Positions 7,447 through 15,837 of a DNA stretch of 64,000 bases are shown here, in pieces (position 1 is the stretch's first letter; each line of letters begins with the position of its first letter). Source of the DNA: Phycisphaerales bacterium. Its GTDB lineage: Bacteria; Planctomycetota; Phycisphaerae; Phycisphaerales; UBA1924. The translations under genes and the position numbers were made by a program. The stretch is taken from assembly GCA_022843045.1 (NCBI GenBank), contig JALHOJ010000009.1, positions 1 through 64,000 on the forward strand, written 5' to 3'. The notes under the pieces were generated by a model that was given only the letters and a program-made list of their open reading frames with translations, was not told the origin of the DNA and searched no databases.

Positions 7447-8854
7447 GGGTCGAGATGGGCCAAAGAGTGTGGCGGGCGGGCAGCGGGCGCGGACGGCGCG
7501 ATCCGCGGCGTTCGTGGCTTTATTGCGACAGGTCAAGGCGTATCCGGACTTGTCGCCCGTGCGGCCGCCCATCGATGGGCTTGATCCGCGTGATGGGGCG
7601 CTCGCGCTGGCGATCTATGAGGCGGCGATTCGACGTTGGGGGACGCTGGCGTTCGTGTTTGAGCAGACTTTGGATCGGCCCTGGAACGAACTTGACGAAG
7701 CGGTGCGGGCAGCGTTCTTGCTGGGGGGATCGCAGATTCTGTTTCTGGACCGCGTACCGGCATACGCGGCGATCGACGAGACCGTCGAGATCATCAAGAG
7801 CGGGCCGATGGGGCGGGCGACGGGGCTGGTGAATGCCGGGCTGAGAGGCCTGACGCGGTTGGCGGGGCTGGATGCGGGCGATCTCGTGCGAGTGCCGACC
7901 TGGAACGATGCCCGCGACGGGTTGCCTCTGGGCGAGGGCGGGGCGGTGCGGCTGACGAAGCCGATCCTTCCCGACGACGAGACCCGTCGGCTCAGCATCG
8001 CGTGCAGCGTGCCCAGAAAAGTGCTGGAGGGGTGGGCGCAGCATTTTGGGCCTGAGCAAGCCCGCGTGATGGCCTTGCACAAACTGGTGACGCCTCCCAT
8101 CACGCTCAACACAGAGTTTGCAGGCGAGGCCGCGACGCACGAGTTGCTTGTGCCTCACGATGACATGGGTTGCCACCTGCTCGCGGCGGAGGGCAGCGAG
8201 TTGACGAAAGTCCTGCGGGATCTGCCCGATGCCTGGGTGCAGGACGCCAGCAGCACGCGCGTGGTGCGGGCCCTTGGCGCGCAAGCGAGCGGTTGGTTTG
8301 GCGAGGGCGGACCAAGCCTGATCATCGACCTTTGCGCCGGCAACGGCACCAAGACTCGGCACCTGTCACGCACGTTTCCGAAGGCCCGCATCATCGCCAG
8401 CGATGTGGACGCAGAGCGCATGGCCACGCTCCGGACGATGGTCGCCAATTCCGCGTCGCGTATGGGCAATGTCGAAGTAGTCGAGCCTCAGGCGTGCGAT
8501 GCGTTGGCGGCACAGGCGGACATCGTGCTGCTGGATGTGCCCTGCTCCAACTCGGGCGTGCTGCCGCGTCGGGCTGAGGCGGCGTATCGCCTCGCGACCG
8601 ATCAGATCGAACGGCTCGCGGCAGTGCAGTGGCAGATCGTGCAGCGTGGACGGACATTGCTGCGACCCGGCGGCGTGCTGGCGTACTCCACCTGCAGCAT
8701 CGACCGCGAAGAGGACGAAGCGATTGCGATCCGCGCGGAGGGTGAGTTGGGCTTGAAGTTGGTGGAACAGCACAAGACCCTACCCAGCGGTTTACCGGGT
8801 GAAGCTCCGACTGGTTACCGCGACGGAGCGTTCCACGCGTTCCTGCGGGCGTGA
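7445..8854 (+). CDS. rsmB: RsmB/NOP2-type RNA (cytosine-5) methyltransferase
   Basis: Uses S-adenosylmethionine to methylate cytosine in 16S rRNA. The 469 residues hold two parts. Residues about 15-165 are a NusB-like RNA-binding domain, with LAIYEAAIRRWGTLAFV and AAIDETVEIIKS. Residues about 200-469 are a Rossmann methyltransferase: LCAGNGTKT is the SAM-binding motif (family DxCAAPGGKT, so somewhat divergent), LLDVPCSNSGVL carries the Pro-Cys of motif IV, and YSTCSID carries the catalytic TC of motif VI. Both Cys are present. The ATG overlaps the start codon of the divergent histidine kinase. RsmB versus another NOP2/Sun member is inferred from the fused NusB-like domain. Converges with the TM2-domain gene. 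Confidence 0.88.
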   Translation: MGRDGPKSVAGGQRARTARSAAFVALLRQVKAYPDLSPVRPPIDGLDPRDGALALAIYEAAIRRWGTLAFVFEQTLDRPWNELDEAVRAAFLLGGSQILFLDRVPAYAAIDETVEIIKSGPMGRATGLVNAGLRGLTRLAGLDAGDLVRVPTWNDARDGLPLGEGGAVRLTKPILPDDETRRLSIACSVPRKVLEGWAQHFGPEQARVMALHKLVTPPITLNTEFAGEAATHELLVPHDDMGCHLLAAEGSELTKVLRDLPDAWVQDASSTRVVRALGAQASGWFGEGGPSLIIDLCAGNGTKTRHLSRTFPKARIIASDVDAERMATLRTMVANSASRMGNVEVVEPQACDALAAQADIVLLDVPCSNSGVLPRRAEAAYRLATDQIERLAAVQWQIVQRGRTLLRPGGVLAYSTCSIDREEDEAIAIRAEGELGLKLVEQHKTLPSGLPGEAPTGYRDGAFHAFLRA

Positions 8855-8887
8855 GCCTGTCGCGATGAGAGATGTCGGTTCGCGCGA

Positions 8888-9490
8888 TTAGTTCATTGCA
8901 ATCCCGCGGGCGTCGGTCTTGATCGTGACGATGTCGATGATGCTCCAGACGAACGTGGCAAACACCGCGAGCGTCGAAATGCCAAAGGTGCAAGGTGCCA
9001 GCACGATGCCCGCGATCGAGATGATCAGTTGGGTCCAGCCCCGCCCGGTCAGCCCCGCGACGAAGTTGTGAATACCCAGCCAACCCAGGAAAATCGCCAA
9101 CACGATGTAGACCAGGCGGCTGCACGCGGGAGGCGTCCCCGGCGCGACCATGCCGAAGTTCTGGCCCGGGGGCGGGTTCATGGTGGCCCGGAATTGATCG
9201 CGAGCGCCCGCCGCAGCACCGGTCACGTCGTTCCAAGCCGGCGAGAAGTTCATGGTCGAGGCAGTGCCAGCCGACGGGGCGGCTTGGCCCGTGCCAGGCA
9301 TCGCGGCGGCGGCCGCAGCCGCTCCGGCCCAGTCCGACGACCCGGCGGGCTGAGCGGGGCCAGCCGGTTCCGGTGCCTTGGCCGGTACCGAAAGGCCCTT
9401 GCCGCATACCGGACAGTTGATGACGGACCCGGCGAACTCAGGGCTGACGTTGACTTGCTGTTGGCAATTGCCGCACTTGAGGATGAACAT
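8888..9490 (-). CDS. Zinc-ribbon plus TM2-domain membrane protein
   Basis: A 200-aa protein of unknown function. It begins with a short zinc ribbon (two Cys pairs: CGNC and CPVC, residues about 5-30), continues with an Ala/Pro-rich linker (about 35-115), and ends with a TM2 domain: VYIVLAIFLGWLGIHNFVAG, then a second hydrophobic hairpin, with the characteristic Gly-Trp-Leu-Gly-x-His-x-Phe between helices. The frame can be extended upstream, but the ATG at 9490 (MFILKCGNC) places the ribbon at the start, as in related proteins. TM2 proteins are common and poorly understood. It diverges from the amidase gene. Confidence 0.85.
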   Translation of the reverse strand: MFILKCGNCQQQVNVSPEFAGSVINCPVCGKGLSVPAKAPEPAGPAQPAGSSDWAGAAAAAAAMPGTGQAAPSAGTASTMNFSPAWNDVTGAAAGARDQFRATMNPPPGQNFGMVAPGTPPACSRLVYIVLAIFLGWLGIHNFVAGLTGRGWTQLIISIAGIVLAPCTFGISTLAVFATFVWSIIDIVTIKTDARGIAMN

Positions 9491-9569
9491 GCAATCTTGT
9501 TGGGGATGCTTCGTGGGCGTTTGCAGGTTTGCGGAAAGGAATCGCTGGCGAAATCGCGTCATTTGTGCG

Positions 9570-9596
9570 TTGAGATGCGCCGAATTCGGCTATCCT
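9570..9596 (+). promoter_or_regulatory. Candidate promoter with a perfect 12-bp palindrome
   Basis: A TTGAGA (9570-9575) and a TATCCT (9591-9596) flank GCCGAATTCGGC (9579-9590), a perfect palindrome. The spacing of 15 bases is short, so the box assignment is weak. The position, 113 bases before the amidase ATG, is right for a regulated promoter, with the palindrome as a possible operator. Confidence 0.3.
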
Positions 9597-9708
9597 GAGA
9601 CGTCACGGATGCACCCTGCCCCGGCGTGGAATGATTTTCGCTCGAGATTTCGCTCGCCCGAGAATTGGTCCCCGCCGTCGCCCCCAACCGATCTCACAGG
9701 ACGTGAGT

Positions 9709-10536
9709 ATGCCCGATCAGACCCTACCGGAATCCTCGATCTCGCACCCTGATGCGTTCGCCGCGCCGGAGGTTTCGAGACGCGCCATGCTCTCTGGCGT
9801 TGGGGCATTGGCCGCGTTGGCTTGGCTGCAAGGGTGCTCGGGATCGCGCAAGATCGCGAAGGACTTCCCGTCTCCGGTGTGGCCGGAGAAACAGGCGTCC
9901 TTGACCCCGCCGCCGCCCACGGTGTACTACCAGGCTTCGCCCACGCCTGCTCCGAGCGCGCCCACGCCCCAGCCCGCCAGTCGTCCGCAGCCGCCTGCAC
10001 CTGCGGTTTCGGGCATCATCGCGCGGAGTCAGTGGACCCGCAACGCGCCCAAGTGGAATCTCTCGAAGCCCATGAACGGCGTGGGCCTCATCACCGTGCA
10101 CCACGACGCTCTCAATGCCTCGGGCATGCGCGGGTATCAGTCGAGCGTGGATCGGCTGAACAAGATCCGAAGGGCCCATATCGATCGCGGGCCGACCTGG
10201 GTCGACATCGGGTATCACTACATCATCGACCCCGAAGGCCGCGTCTGGGAAGGCCGGCCCGTGAGCATCGAAGGCGCCCACGTCGCGGCGACCAACGACC
10301 ACAACCTGGGCATCATGCTGATGGGCAACTTCATGGAGCATCGCCCCACGCAGGCGCAGCTCAATTCCCTTGACGGCTTCCTCGCGGCCCAGATGCGCGG
10401 CTACCGCGTACCGATGAATCGGGTGTACACCCATCGTGAATTCCGGAGCGCGTCGACGGAATGTCCTGGCACCAACCTGCAGTCCTACATGCTGCAAACG
10501 CGATCAAGCCGCGGGCGCCTCGCGCGGATGGTTTGA
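9709..10536 (+). CDS. Lipoprotein N-acetylmuramoyl-L-alanine amidase (PGRP/amidase_2)
   Basis: Predicted zinc amidase that cuts the bond between N-acetylmuramic acid and the stem peptide of peptidoglycan. Of 275 residues, positions about 25-48 form an export signal with twin arginine (SRRAML), a hydrophobic stretch and a lipobox ending LQGC, so it is likely Tat-exported and lipid-anchored. A Pro-rich linker follows (about 60-105). The catalytic domain (about 110-265) shows LITVHHDA (first zinc His), DIGYHYIID, YTHREF (second His) and ECPG (zinc Cys). The ATG at 9709 follows AGGA by 7 bases and removes a long upstream extension without signal character. A rho-independent terminator lies 29 bases after the stop. 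Confidence 0.9.
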   Translation: MPDQTLPESSISHPDAFAAPEVSRRAMLSGVGALAALAWLQGCSGSRKIAKDFPSPVWPEKQASLTPPPPTVYYQASPTPAPSAPTPQPASRPQPPAPAVSGIIARSQWTRNAPKWNLSKPMNGVGLITVHHDALNASGMRGYQSSVDRLNKIRRAHIDRGPTWVDIGYHYIIDPEGRVWEGRPVSIEGAHVAATNDHNLGIMLMGNFMEHRPTQAQLNSLDGFLAAQMRGYRVPMNRVYTHREFRSASTECPGTNLQSYMLQTRSSRGRLARMV

Positions 10537-10564
10537 GTTTGATTCCATCAGCATTCGTGTTCAC

Positions 10565-10590
10565 GCCGCGAGCCCATCGCGGCGTTTTTC
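10565..10590 (+). terminator. Rho-independent terminator after the amidase gene
   Basis: Perfect 8-bp stem CGCCGCGA (10565-10572) with TCGCGGCG (10578-10585), a 5-base loop, then five T (10586-10590). Confidence 0.85.
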
Positions 10591-10924
10591 TTGCCCGCGC
10601 GGAGCAACAGTGAGATCACGCGTTCCCCACCAGTGAAACTCCGGTCGGGAGTTTCACCGGCGCAAGCATGCGCTGGCGTGCGGGCCGCCAGTATGCACGA
10701 TGAATCGAAAGACGCAAACGAACTTCTCAGAATTTCCGCCTCGCTCTGCAGATTGATATGTGATTCTCAAAAATGTGAGATTCTCGCTGCGCAGGCTGCA
10801 TCCTGATCCCCTGCATGTGTCGTAGGGATCGCGGTCGGAGCCGCGCTTTGCTGTGTGTGGCGAGCGTGTTCTTCCTCCGCCAGTCTCTCATCGTTCTCGT
10901 GGTCGGGTGTTTCTGGAGGTTCCT
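10591..10924 (+). promoter_or_regulatory. Leader and intergenic region before the DUF4397 gene, with a 10-bp hairpin and a weak promoter
   Basis: No gene is evident in these 334 bases. A perfect 10-bp hairpin, GTGAAACTCC (10633-10642) with GGAGTTTCAC (10648-10657) and a 5-base loop, has no T-run after it, so it is not a classical terminator. A locally AT-rich stretch holds TTGATA (10753-10758), 17 bases, then TGAGAT (10776-10781), a weak promoter candidate, and a TCTCA/TGAGA inverted repeat overlaps it. It would give a leader of about 135 bases. Confidence 0.35.
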
Positions 10925-11662
10925 ATGGGAACGGTTGCTGTCACTTCGTCTTTGGTTGCCCTCGGTCTGCTCACCAGCGTCGCCAGCGCGGGCGTGCGCG
11001 TGATCCACGCCTCGCCCAACACGCCCGGCGTGGACGTGTACGTCAACGAGCTGCCCGATGGCTCGCCCGCCATCACCAACCTGACGTTCACGAACGGCAC
11101 GGGCTATGTGCCCCTGCCGACTGGCACGTACGACTTCCGCGTGACTCTGAATGGGCAGAACGGCGTGGCCCTGCCCGTGCTGGGCGTGCCGCTGCAAGGC
11201 AACGTCGATTACACGGTTGCGGCCATCGGCTTTACGGCCAACATCGCCCCGCTCCTGCTTGTCGACAACAACTCCGCCCCTGCCGCGGGCAACGCCAAGG
11301 TGCGTTTCGTGCACGCCGCGCCGGATGTGCCGGCGGTGGACATTGGCATCAACGTCAATGGCACGAACGCGGGCACGCTCTTCAGCGACACCGCTTTCGG
11401 CAATGCCGCCGATGAAGGGTACATCCAGGTGCCCGCTGGCACGTACAACTTGGGCGTCTTCTTGGCTGGAAACTCGAACGGCCTGGCCCTGCCCGTGAAC
11501 GGGCTGAACCTGGCCGCGGGCCAGGTCTACACCGTGTTCGCGATGGGCTCGCTCCAGCAGGGCAACGTGCAGGCGGTGGTCTTCACTGATCCGATCCCCA
11601 CGCCCGGCGCCGCGGCCCTCTTGGGCCTCGCCGGACTGGTGGCGGCGCGTCGGCGTCGCTGA
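10925..11662 (+). CDS. Secreted DUF4397-domain protein with a PTPG/Arg C-terminal sorting tail
   Basis: A 245-aa exported protein. A signal peptide covers residues 1 to about 22 (cleavage after SVASA-G). Two related beta-rich repeats follow: RVIHASPNTPGVDVYVN near residue 24 and KVRFVHAAPDVPAVDIGIN near 125, each ending in a VALPV-type strand; this is the DUF4397 pattern. The last 21 residues are PTPG, a hydrophobic helix and four Arg, resembling PEP-CTERM-like anchors removed by a sorting enzyme. The gene at 29496 carries the same tail. The ATG is well supported by GGAGG five bases upstream. Role unknown, probably cell-surface or extracellular. Confidence 0.88.
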   Translation: MGTVAVTSSLVALGLLTSVASAGVRVIHASPNTPGVDVYVNELPDGSPAITNLTFTNGTGYVPLPTGTYDFRVTLNGQNGVALPVLGVPLQGNVDYTVAAIGFTANIAPLLLVDNNSAPAAGNAKVRFVHAAPDVPAVDIGINVNGTNAGTLFSDTAFGNAADEGYIQVPAGTYNLGVFLAGNSNGLALPVNGLNLAAGQVYTVFAMGSLQQGNVQAVVFTDPIPTPGAAALLGLAGLVAARRRR

Positions 11663-11971
11663 AGTCCGGTGCTCGTTGCATGCCGAGCACATTGAGATCA
11701 CGCTCGCGTGCGGGAAGGCCCGGGACGCAACTGGCAATTCGAAGGCTATCGACGCAGACGCTGACCCACGTCGCGTCGGTGCCCCGCCGGTCCATCCCCT
11801 CTCCTTTCCGCAGGCGATTCCGAGCTGCTCGGCACGATGACCAACATCATGCCGACCCGCACGCGAGCGGTCGAACGAGCATTGGTCGATGAGAGACAGG
11901 CACCGTCCCGGCGCGAAGTCGCGCCGGGACGCGTTTTTGTGGGGGTGTTAATCTGGGTCATACACTGGGGT
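11663..11971 (+). ncRNA. Structured leader or 3' UTR with alternative pairings, candidate attenuator upstream of the CHASE2 kinase
   Basis: No open frame is convincing in these 309 bases. Visible structures are hairpin 1 (11669-11675 with 11684-11690), hairpin 2 (11829-11839 with 11845-11855, one mismatch) and a strong terminator (11904-11938). Two competing pairings exist: 11681-11689 is perfectly complementary to 11826-11834 (9 bp), and 11720-11727 to 11904-11911 (8 bp), the second copying the terminator's 3' arm. This is the layout of an attenuator, but in GC-rich DNA such matches can arise by chance. It may equally be a long 3' UTR of the DUF4397 gene. Confidence 0.35.
11904..11938 (+). 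terminator. Strong rho-independent terminator just upstream of the kinase start
   Basis: A 13-bp perfect inverted repeat, CGTCCCGGCGCGA (11904-11916) with its complement at 11919-11931, followed by GC and TTTTT (11934-11938). It lies inside the longest open frame of the kinase, which argues that translation begins after it. Confidence 0.85.
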
Positions 11972-14338
11972 GTGGCGGTGCCAGCGGACTCGCCAACCCG
12001 AATTGGCCCCTACCTCATCCGCCAGGAACTGGGGCGTGGCGGCATGGGGGTGGTGTGGGCGGCGTTGGATGAGCGTTTGCACCGGCACGTGGCCATCAAG
12101 GCGTTGCTGCCGCGAGGCTCGGAGGGCTCCGACCAACTCAGCCAGACGCAGGAACGCGTGTTGCGCGAAGCTCGCGCGATCGCGGCGGTGCAGCATCCGC
12201 ATGTGGCATCAATCTACGACGTTGTGGAGCATGCCGGCGCTTGGTATGTCGTGATGGAACTGGTCGCAAAGAAGGCTGAAGGCGATCGATACGTTCGCAC
12301 CGAGACGCTGGCCCATCGCCTCGCAAGCGGGCCCGTGTCGCTCGACGAGACTTTGCGATTGGGGGCGCAGATCGCTGGCGCGCTCGGCGCGGCCCACGTC
12401 GCGGGCATCAATCACCGCGACCTCAAGCCCTCCAACATCCTGCTCGCGGCCAATGGCGACGCGAAGGTGGTGGACTTCGGGCTTTCGCGGGCGCACGGGT
12501 CGGACGTGGACGCTACGCCGCAGGTACAACGGGAACCGCTTGACGAAACCTCTTGCACGCTTTCCCTGGGCGACGGGCGCGGCTCGGTTTCGGGCTCGCC
12601 CGGGTACATGAGCCCCGAGCAGTGGGCGGGCGAACCGGCGGACGCGTCGCAGGACATCTTCGCGTTGGGCTGCGTGCTGTTTGAGTGCCTGTCGGGGGTT
12701 CGAGCCTTTCGCGAACGCAGGCCGCCCCAGCACCAGGAGGTGTCGTGGGATCGCTTTCCGTCGAACCTGCCCGCGGGCATCATCGAGGTACTGCAGGGGT
12801 GCCTCGCGATCGAACCGTCGCAGCGATTTCGCGATGCGGGCGATGTGCGGGTGCTGCTGGAGCGTCTGCGGGCGTCGCTGCTCGAGGCGCCCAGCCGTTT
12901 GAGCGCGGTGCGATCGATGCCGTCGATGCACGCACGCGACGCCATGGCGGGTCGCGCGTCGTCCTCGGCAGCCCCAGAGCCCGAATCGCGGCGCGATCAG
13001 TCGGAGCGAGGCTGGTGGAGATCTCGCGGCCTGCTTGCATTCGCCGGCTCGCTCGCGGCATTTCTGCTGAGTTGGTTCGTGGTGCTGCCGATGCTGCCTT
13101 GGTCGGAGGGGCGGGTGGTTGCGGTTGCCGCAGCCTCGCCGGCTTCGTCAGATGCTTCCGTGCTGGTGCTGGGATTCACCCGAGAAGACATGGTCAAGGC
13201 TCGCGAAACTATGGGCGTCGGCGGAGTGATTGATCCCACGGTGAAGGAAACCTGGCGGCCCACACACGGCAAGATGATCGAGAGGCTGGTCAAGGCCCGC
13301 GCCAAGTGCATTGCCTTCGACGTGCGCTTCGGCGATCCGACCGACCCGGCGAACCACGCACCATTGGTGCAAGCCGTCACACAAGCCACGCGTCAAGGTG
13401 TGCCCGTCGTTTTGGGCACAAAGTCATGGCATCGCGATGCGTTTGGTCTGCCCAGCGACACTGCTCCTGATCTGCTGCAAGCGGGCGCGTCGTGGGGCAC
13501 CATGCTCGTGCAGCAGCCCGGTTCCAATGAAGTCTGGACCGTCGAAGCCGGTCTTGAGCGACGCGGCATGGAAATCGGCAATCTGGGCCTTGCTCTCGAA
13601 GCCGCAACGCGATTCCGCGCGGGGGTTGCGTCGCATCAGACGCGTTTCCTCGTGACCGAGTCGGGCTCTGATTGGATCGGCGCGGTGCGGATGCTCAAGG
13701 TGAAGGAGGGGCGGGCGGGCTTGGGCGGTGCGGTGCAGGATGGCCAGGACCAACCAGTGAAGTTGCGACGGGTCTACACCGTGAAATCGAACGTGCTCGA
13801 TGCCGAGCCCGAACTTGCGGAACAGGGATATCAGATCGAAGATCGCGTCGCGGAGTTTGCGGCGATTCCTCGCGATCCGGGTTCGCGAGAGGCGATGCTG
13901 ATGCGGTACGCGGACGGCGCGGCGTTGTCGGACGATGAACTGACGCGGCGTGCCAAGGGCAAGGCGGTGCTGATCGGTGCGATGGAAGACGATCAGATTC
14001 CCTTGCCCGACGGATCGGAGGCCGCAGGGGTGTTCGTGCATGCGGCTGCGCTGGCGGACATGCTCAAGGATCGCGGCGTTCAGGAGTTTTCTTCGCTGGG
14101 TGTGATGGTTTGGTGTGCGTTTGCATCCGTTGCCGGATGTGTTGTGTGCATCTTCGCGCCGCGACTCTGGCAATTGGTCGTCGGACTCATTATTCTGGGG
14201 GGGATGTCAGCGATTGCAGCCGGTGTGTTGCCGCGTGCATCGCTCTGGGCGGAATTGCCGGTGGGACTCACGATGCTCGCGGTGGCGGCTTGCGTGGGAT
14301 TGGGCGTTCGCATGGTGGTTTCAAGAAAGGTGGCGTAG
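11972..14338 (+). CDS. Transmembrane Ser/Thr protein kinase with a C-terminal CHASE2 sensor
   Basis: Phosphorylates unknown proteins in response to an extracytoplasmic signal. Of 788 residues, 10-300 are a Hanks-type kinase: GRGGMGVVW loop, VAIK with Lys 43, catalytic HRDLKPSN (148-155), VVDFG (167-170) and GSPGYMSPEQW activation segment. One TM segment (about 354-376) leads to a CHASE2 domain (about 385-690; VKARAKCIAFDVRF and GKAVLIGAMEDD are its typical strands), then two or three C-terminal TM helices (about 715-785). The longest frame starts at 11837, but a strong terminator lies within it, so GTG at 11972 is preferred; GTG 11978 is also possible. Ends 4 bases before the lipoprotein gene, so an operon. 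Confidence 0.88.
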   Translation: MAVPADSPTRIGPYLIRQELGRGGMGVVWAALDERLHRHVAIKALLPRGSEGSDQLSQTQERVLREARAIAAVQHPHVASIYDVVEHAGAWYVVMELVAKKAEGDRYVRTETLAHRLASGPVSLDETLRLGAQIAGALGAAHVAGINHRDLKPSNILLAANGDAKVVDFGLSRAHGSDVDATPQVQREPLDETSCTLSLGDGRGSVSGSPGYMSPEQWAGEPADASQDIFALGCVLFECLSGVRAFRERRPPQHQEVSWDRFPSNLPAGIIEVLQGCLAIEPSQRFRDAGDVRVLLERLRASLLEAPSRLSAVRSMPSMHARDAMAGRASSSAAPEPESRRDQSERGWWRSRGLLAFAGSLAAFLLSWFVVLPMLPWSEGRVVAVAAASPASSDASVLVLGFTREDMVKARETMGVGGVIDPTVKETWRPTHGKMIERLVKARAKCIAFDVRFGDPTDPANHAPLVQAVTQATRQGVPVVLGTKSWHRDAFGLPSDTAPDLLQAGASWGTMLVQQPGSNEVWTVEAGLERRGMEIGNLGLALEAATRFRAGVASHQTRFLVTESGSDWIGAVRMLKVKEGRAGLGGAVQDGQDQPVKLRRVYTVKSNVLDAEPELAEQGYQIEDRVAEFAAIPRDPGSREAMLMRYADGAALSDDELTRRAKGKAVLIGAMEDDQIPLPDGSEAAGVFVHAAALADMLKDRGVQEFSSLGVMVWCAFASVAGCVVCIFAPRLWQLVVGLIILGGMSAIAAGVLPRASLWAELPVGLTMLAVAACVGLGVRMVVSRKVA

Positions 14339-14342
14339 CGGT

Positions 14343-15065
14343 ATGCGGAATCAGATCTGGCATGGGGGTATCGTGTTGGCAGGCGTGATCCTGATCATCG
14401 CGGCAACGCCTGGATGTTGCGCGACTCGGACGGCTGGCGGGCCCGCGCCTGCCGGAAAGTACGTGAGCCAAGCCGTGGAAGGCACGCCGGTCGCTTTGCA
14501 AAAGACATGGAACGGCTCGCGCGACGTGTATCTCGACATCCGGCGTGCGAAGGAACCGATCGATACATCGACCGGCACGGCCAATCCGCATCCCAATGAC
14601 TTTGGCTATCGCGTGATCTTCGGCCCCAATCCGCAGGGATCGGGTGGTGGCCCCGCGGGCCCCGCAACGCTCGCGTCCGAAGACGTGAGCACGCCCGCGG
14701 GCACGGAAACCATCGCGCTCGTCGATGTCGATGGGGGCTACGCCGCGCTGTGGGGATATCAGCCGCGGGTGCGGATGCGACGCATCGTCGCGGGGTCCGA
14801 TGGGACGACGATCATCGTGCAGTATCGTGCGGCGGATGACGTCCATCGGGTGTATGTGCTCGACAAGGCGGATCCGGCCAAGAAGGTGAGCGTGTACAAC
14901 GAGTCAGACGGCGCGGTGCTTTATGAGTGGACGGAGAACGATACCTACGTTGACTTCACGCCTGGCCCTATTGGCACGACGCCAGAGTGGGGCACGCCGA
15001 CGAAGACGTCCACCGATCCGCAGGCGCAGGCGTTTGTTGATGCGGTGCGAGAGAAGATGAAGTAG
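14343..15065 (+). CDS. Hypothetical lipoprotein, operon partner of the CHASE2 kinase
   Basis: A 240-aa protein I cannot place in a family. An N-terminal hydrophobic segment (residues 8-22) ends in a lipobox-like ATPGC, so it is probably an acylated, membrane-anchored protein exposed to the periplasm. The remainder is beta-rich with repeated Val/Tyr strands (VYLDIRRAKEP, YAALWGYQPRVRMRR, TTIIVQYRAADDVHRVYVLD) and a Pro/Gly-rich C-terminus. The ATG is 4 bases after the kinase stop, so the two are co-transcribed. An extracytoplasmic partner of the CHASE2 sensor is a reasonable guess but only a guess. Confidence 0.82.
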   Translation: MRNQIWHGGIVLAGVILIIAATPGCCATRTAGGPAPAGKYVSQAVEGTPVALQKTWNGSRDVYLDIRRAKEPIDTSTGTANPHPNDFGYRVIFGPNPQGSGGGPAGPATLASEDVSTPAGTETIALVDVDGGYAALWGYQPRVRMRRIVAGSDGTTIIVQYRAADDVHRVYVLDKADPAKKVSVYNESDGAVLYEWTENDTYVDFTPGPIGTTPEWGTPTKTSTDPQAQAFVDAVREKMK

Positions 15066-15123
15066 TTGGGCGAGCCTGATCTGACGAGTACGTTGCGACG
15101 CGTTAGGCTGGCCCGGCTTCTCG

Positions 15124-15837
15124 CTACGTGCCTCGCTTGTTCCCGAACAGCTCGATGTGCAGCCGAGAGCAATACCGCCAGCCTCGCTCGACGCACGCGT
15201 CGGCGATCCATTGCTTGCGCTCAGGCGTGGGCGGCGTGATGCCTTCGGGCATGAGCAGGATGTCCGCCGGTCTCCAGCGATGCAGTTTTGCGAGCAGCGC
15301 GTCGATCTCTGCGAGATCGCCCGGTTCCGCGACCACGAACTTGAGCTGATGGTCGCACGGCAAGTCGATCAGGGCTTGGAGGGCCTCGAGGTTGATCCGG
15401 CGGGCTTCGTGCAGGCGCATCCACTTGCCGTCCGCGTCGCGAGGGTCGTTGCGAGGGGTTGAGTTGCTGAGCTTGGGGCTGATGCTGATGAGGTCCACCA
15501 GACCGGCGCGAAGCTCGGGCTGAAAGACCGTGCCCGCGGTTTCGATCGTGATGTGCAGGCCGCGATGCTTGAGCGCAGCGAGCAGCAGCGGCAGGCGATC
15601 AAAGATCAGTGGCTCGCCGCCCGTCACGACGACGTGCTTTGCGACCGAAGCGGCGTCAGCAAGTGCGTCGATGGATTGCGGCCCGCCATCAGGATTCCAA
15701 CTGGCGTAGGGCGTATCGCACCACGCACAGCGAAGGTTGCAGCCCGAAAGGCGCATGAAGAAGCTGGGCACGCCGGTGAGCTTGCCCTCGCCTTGGATCG
15801 AGTGAAAGGTCTCGGAGATGGGGAGCGTGGAAGCCAT
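15124..15837 (-). CDS. queE: 7-carboxy-7-deazaguanine synthase
   Basis: Radical-SAM enzyme that contracts 6-carboxytetrahydropterin to 7-carboxy-7-deazaguanine, the precursor of preQ0 and queuosine. The 237 residues fit the family. Residues near 30-40 read GCNLRCAWCDT, giving the CxxxCxxC cluster motif; VVVTGGEPL near 70 is the SAM-binding GGE motif, and FHSIQGEG near 10 is the usual N-terminal signature. The ATG overlaps the yajQ stop by one base (TGATG), indicating translational coupling. queF, which acts two steps later, is at 23480; queC and queD are not in the window. Confidence 0.93.
   Translation of the reverse strand: MASTLPISETFHSIQGEGKLTGVPSFFMRLSGCNLRCAWCDTPYASWNPDGGPQSIDALADAASVAKHVVVTGGEPLIFDRLPLLLAALKHRGLHITIETAGTVFQPELRAGLVDLISISPKLSNSTPRNDPRDADGKWMRLHEARRINLEALQALIDLPCDHQLKFVVAEPGDLAEIDALLAKLHRWRPADILLMPEGITPPTPERKQWIADACVERGWRYCSRLHIELFGNKRGT

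Noticed and set aside
11837-11971. The longer start of the CHASE2 kinase (ATG 11837)
   Set aside because: This extension contains a perfect terminator hairpin with a T-run and encodes no recognisable peptide; GTG 11972 begins just before the kinase domain.
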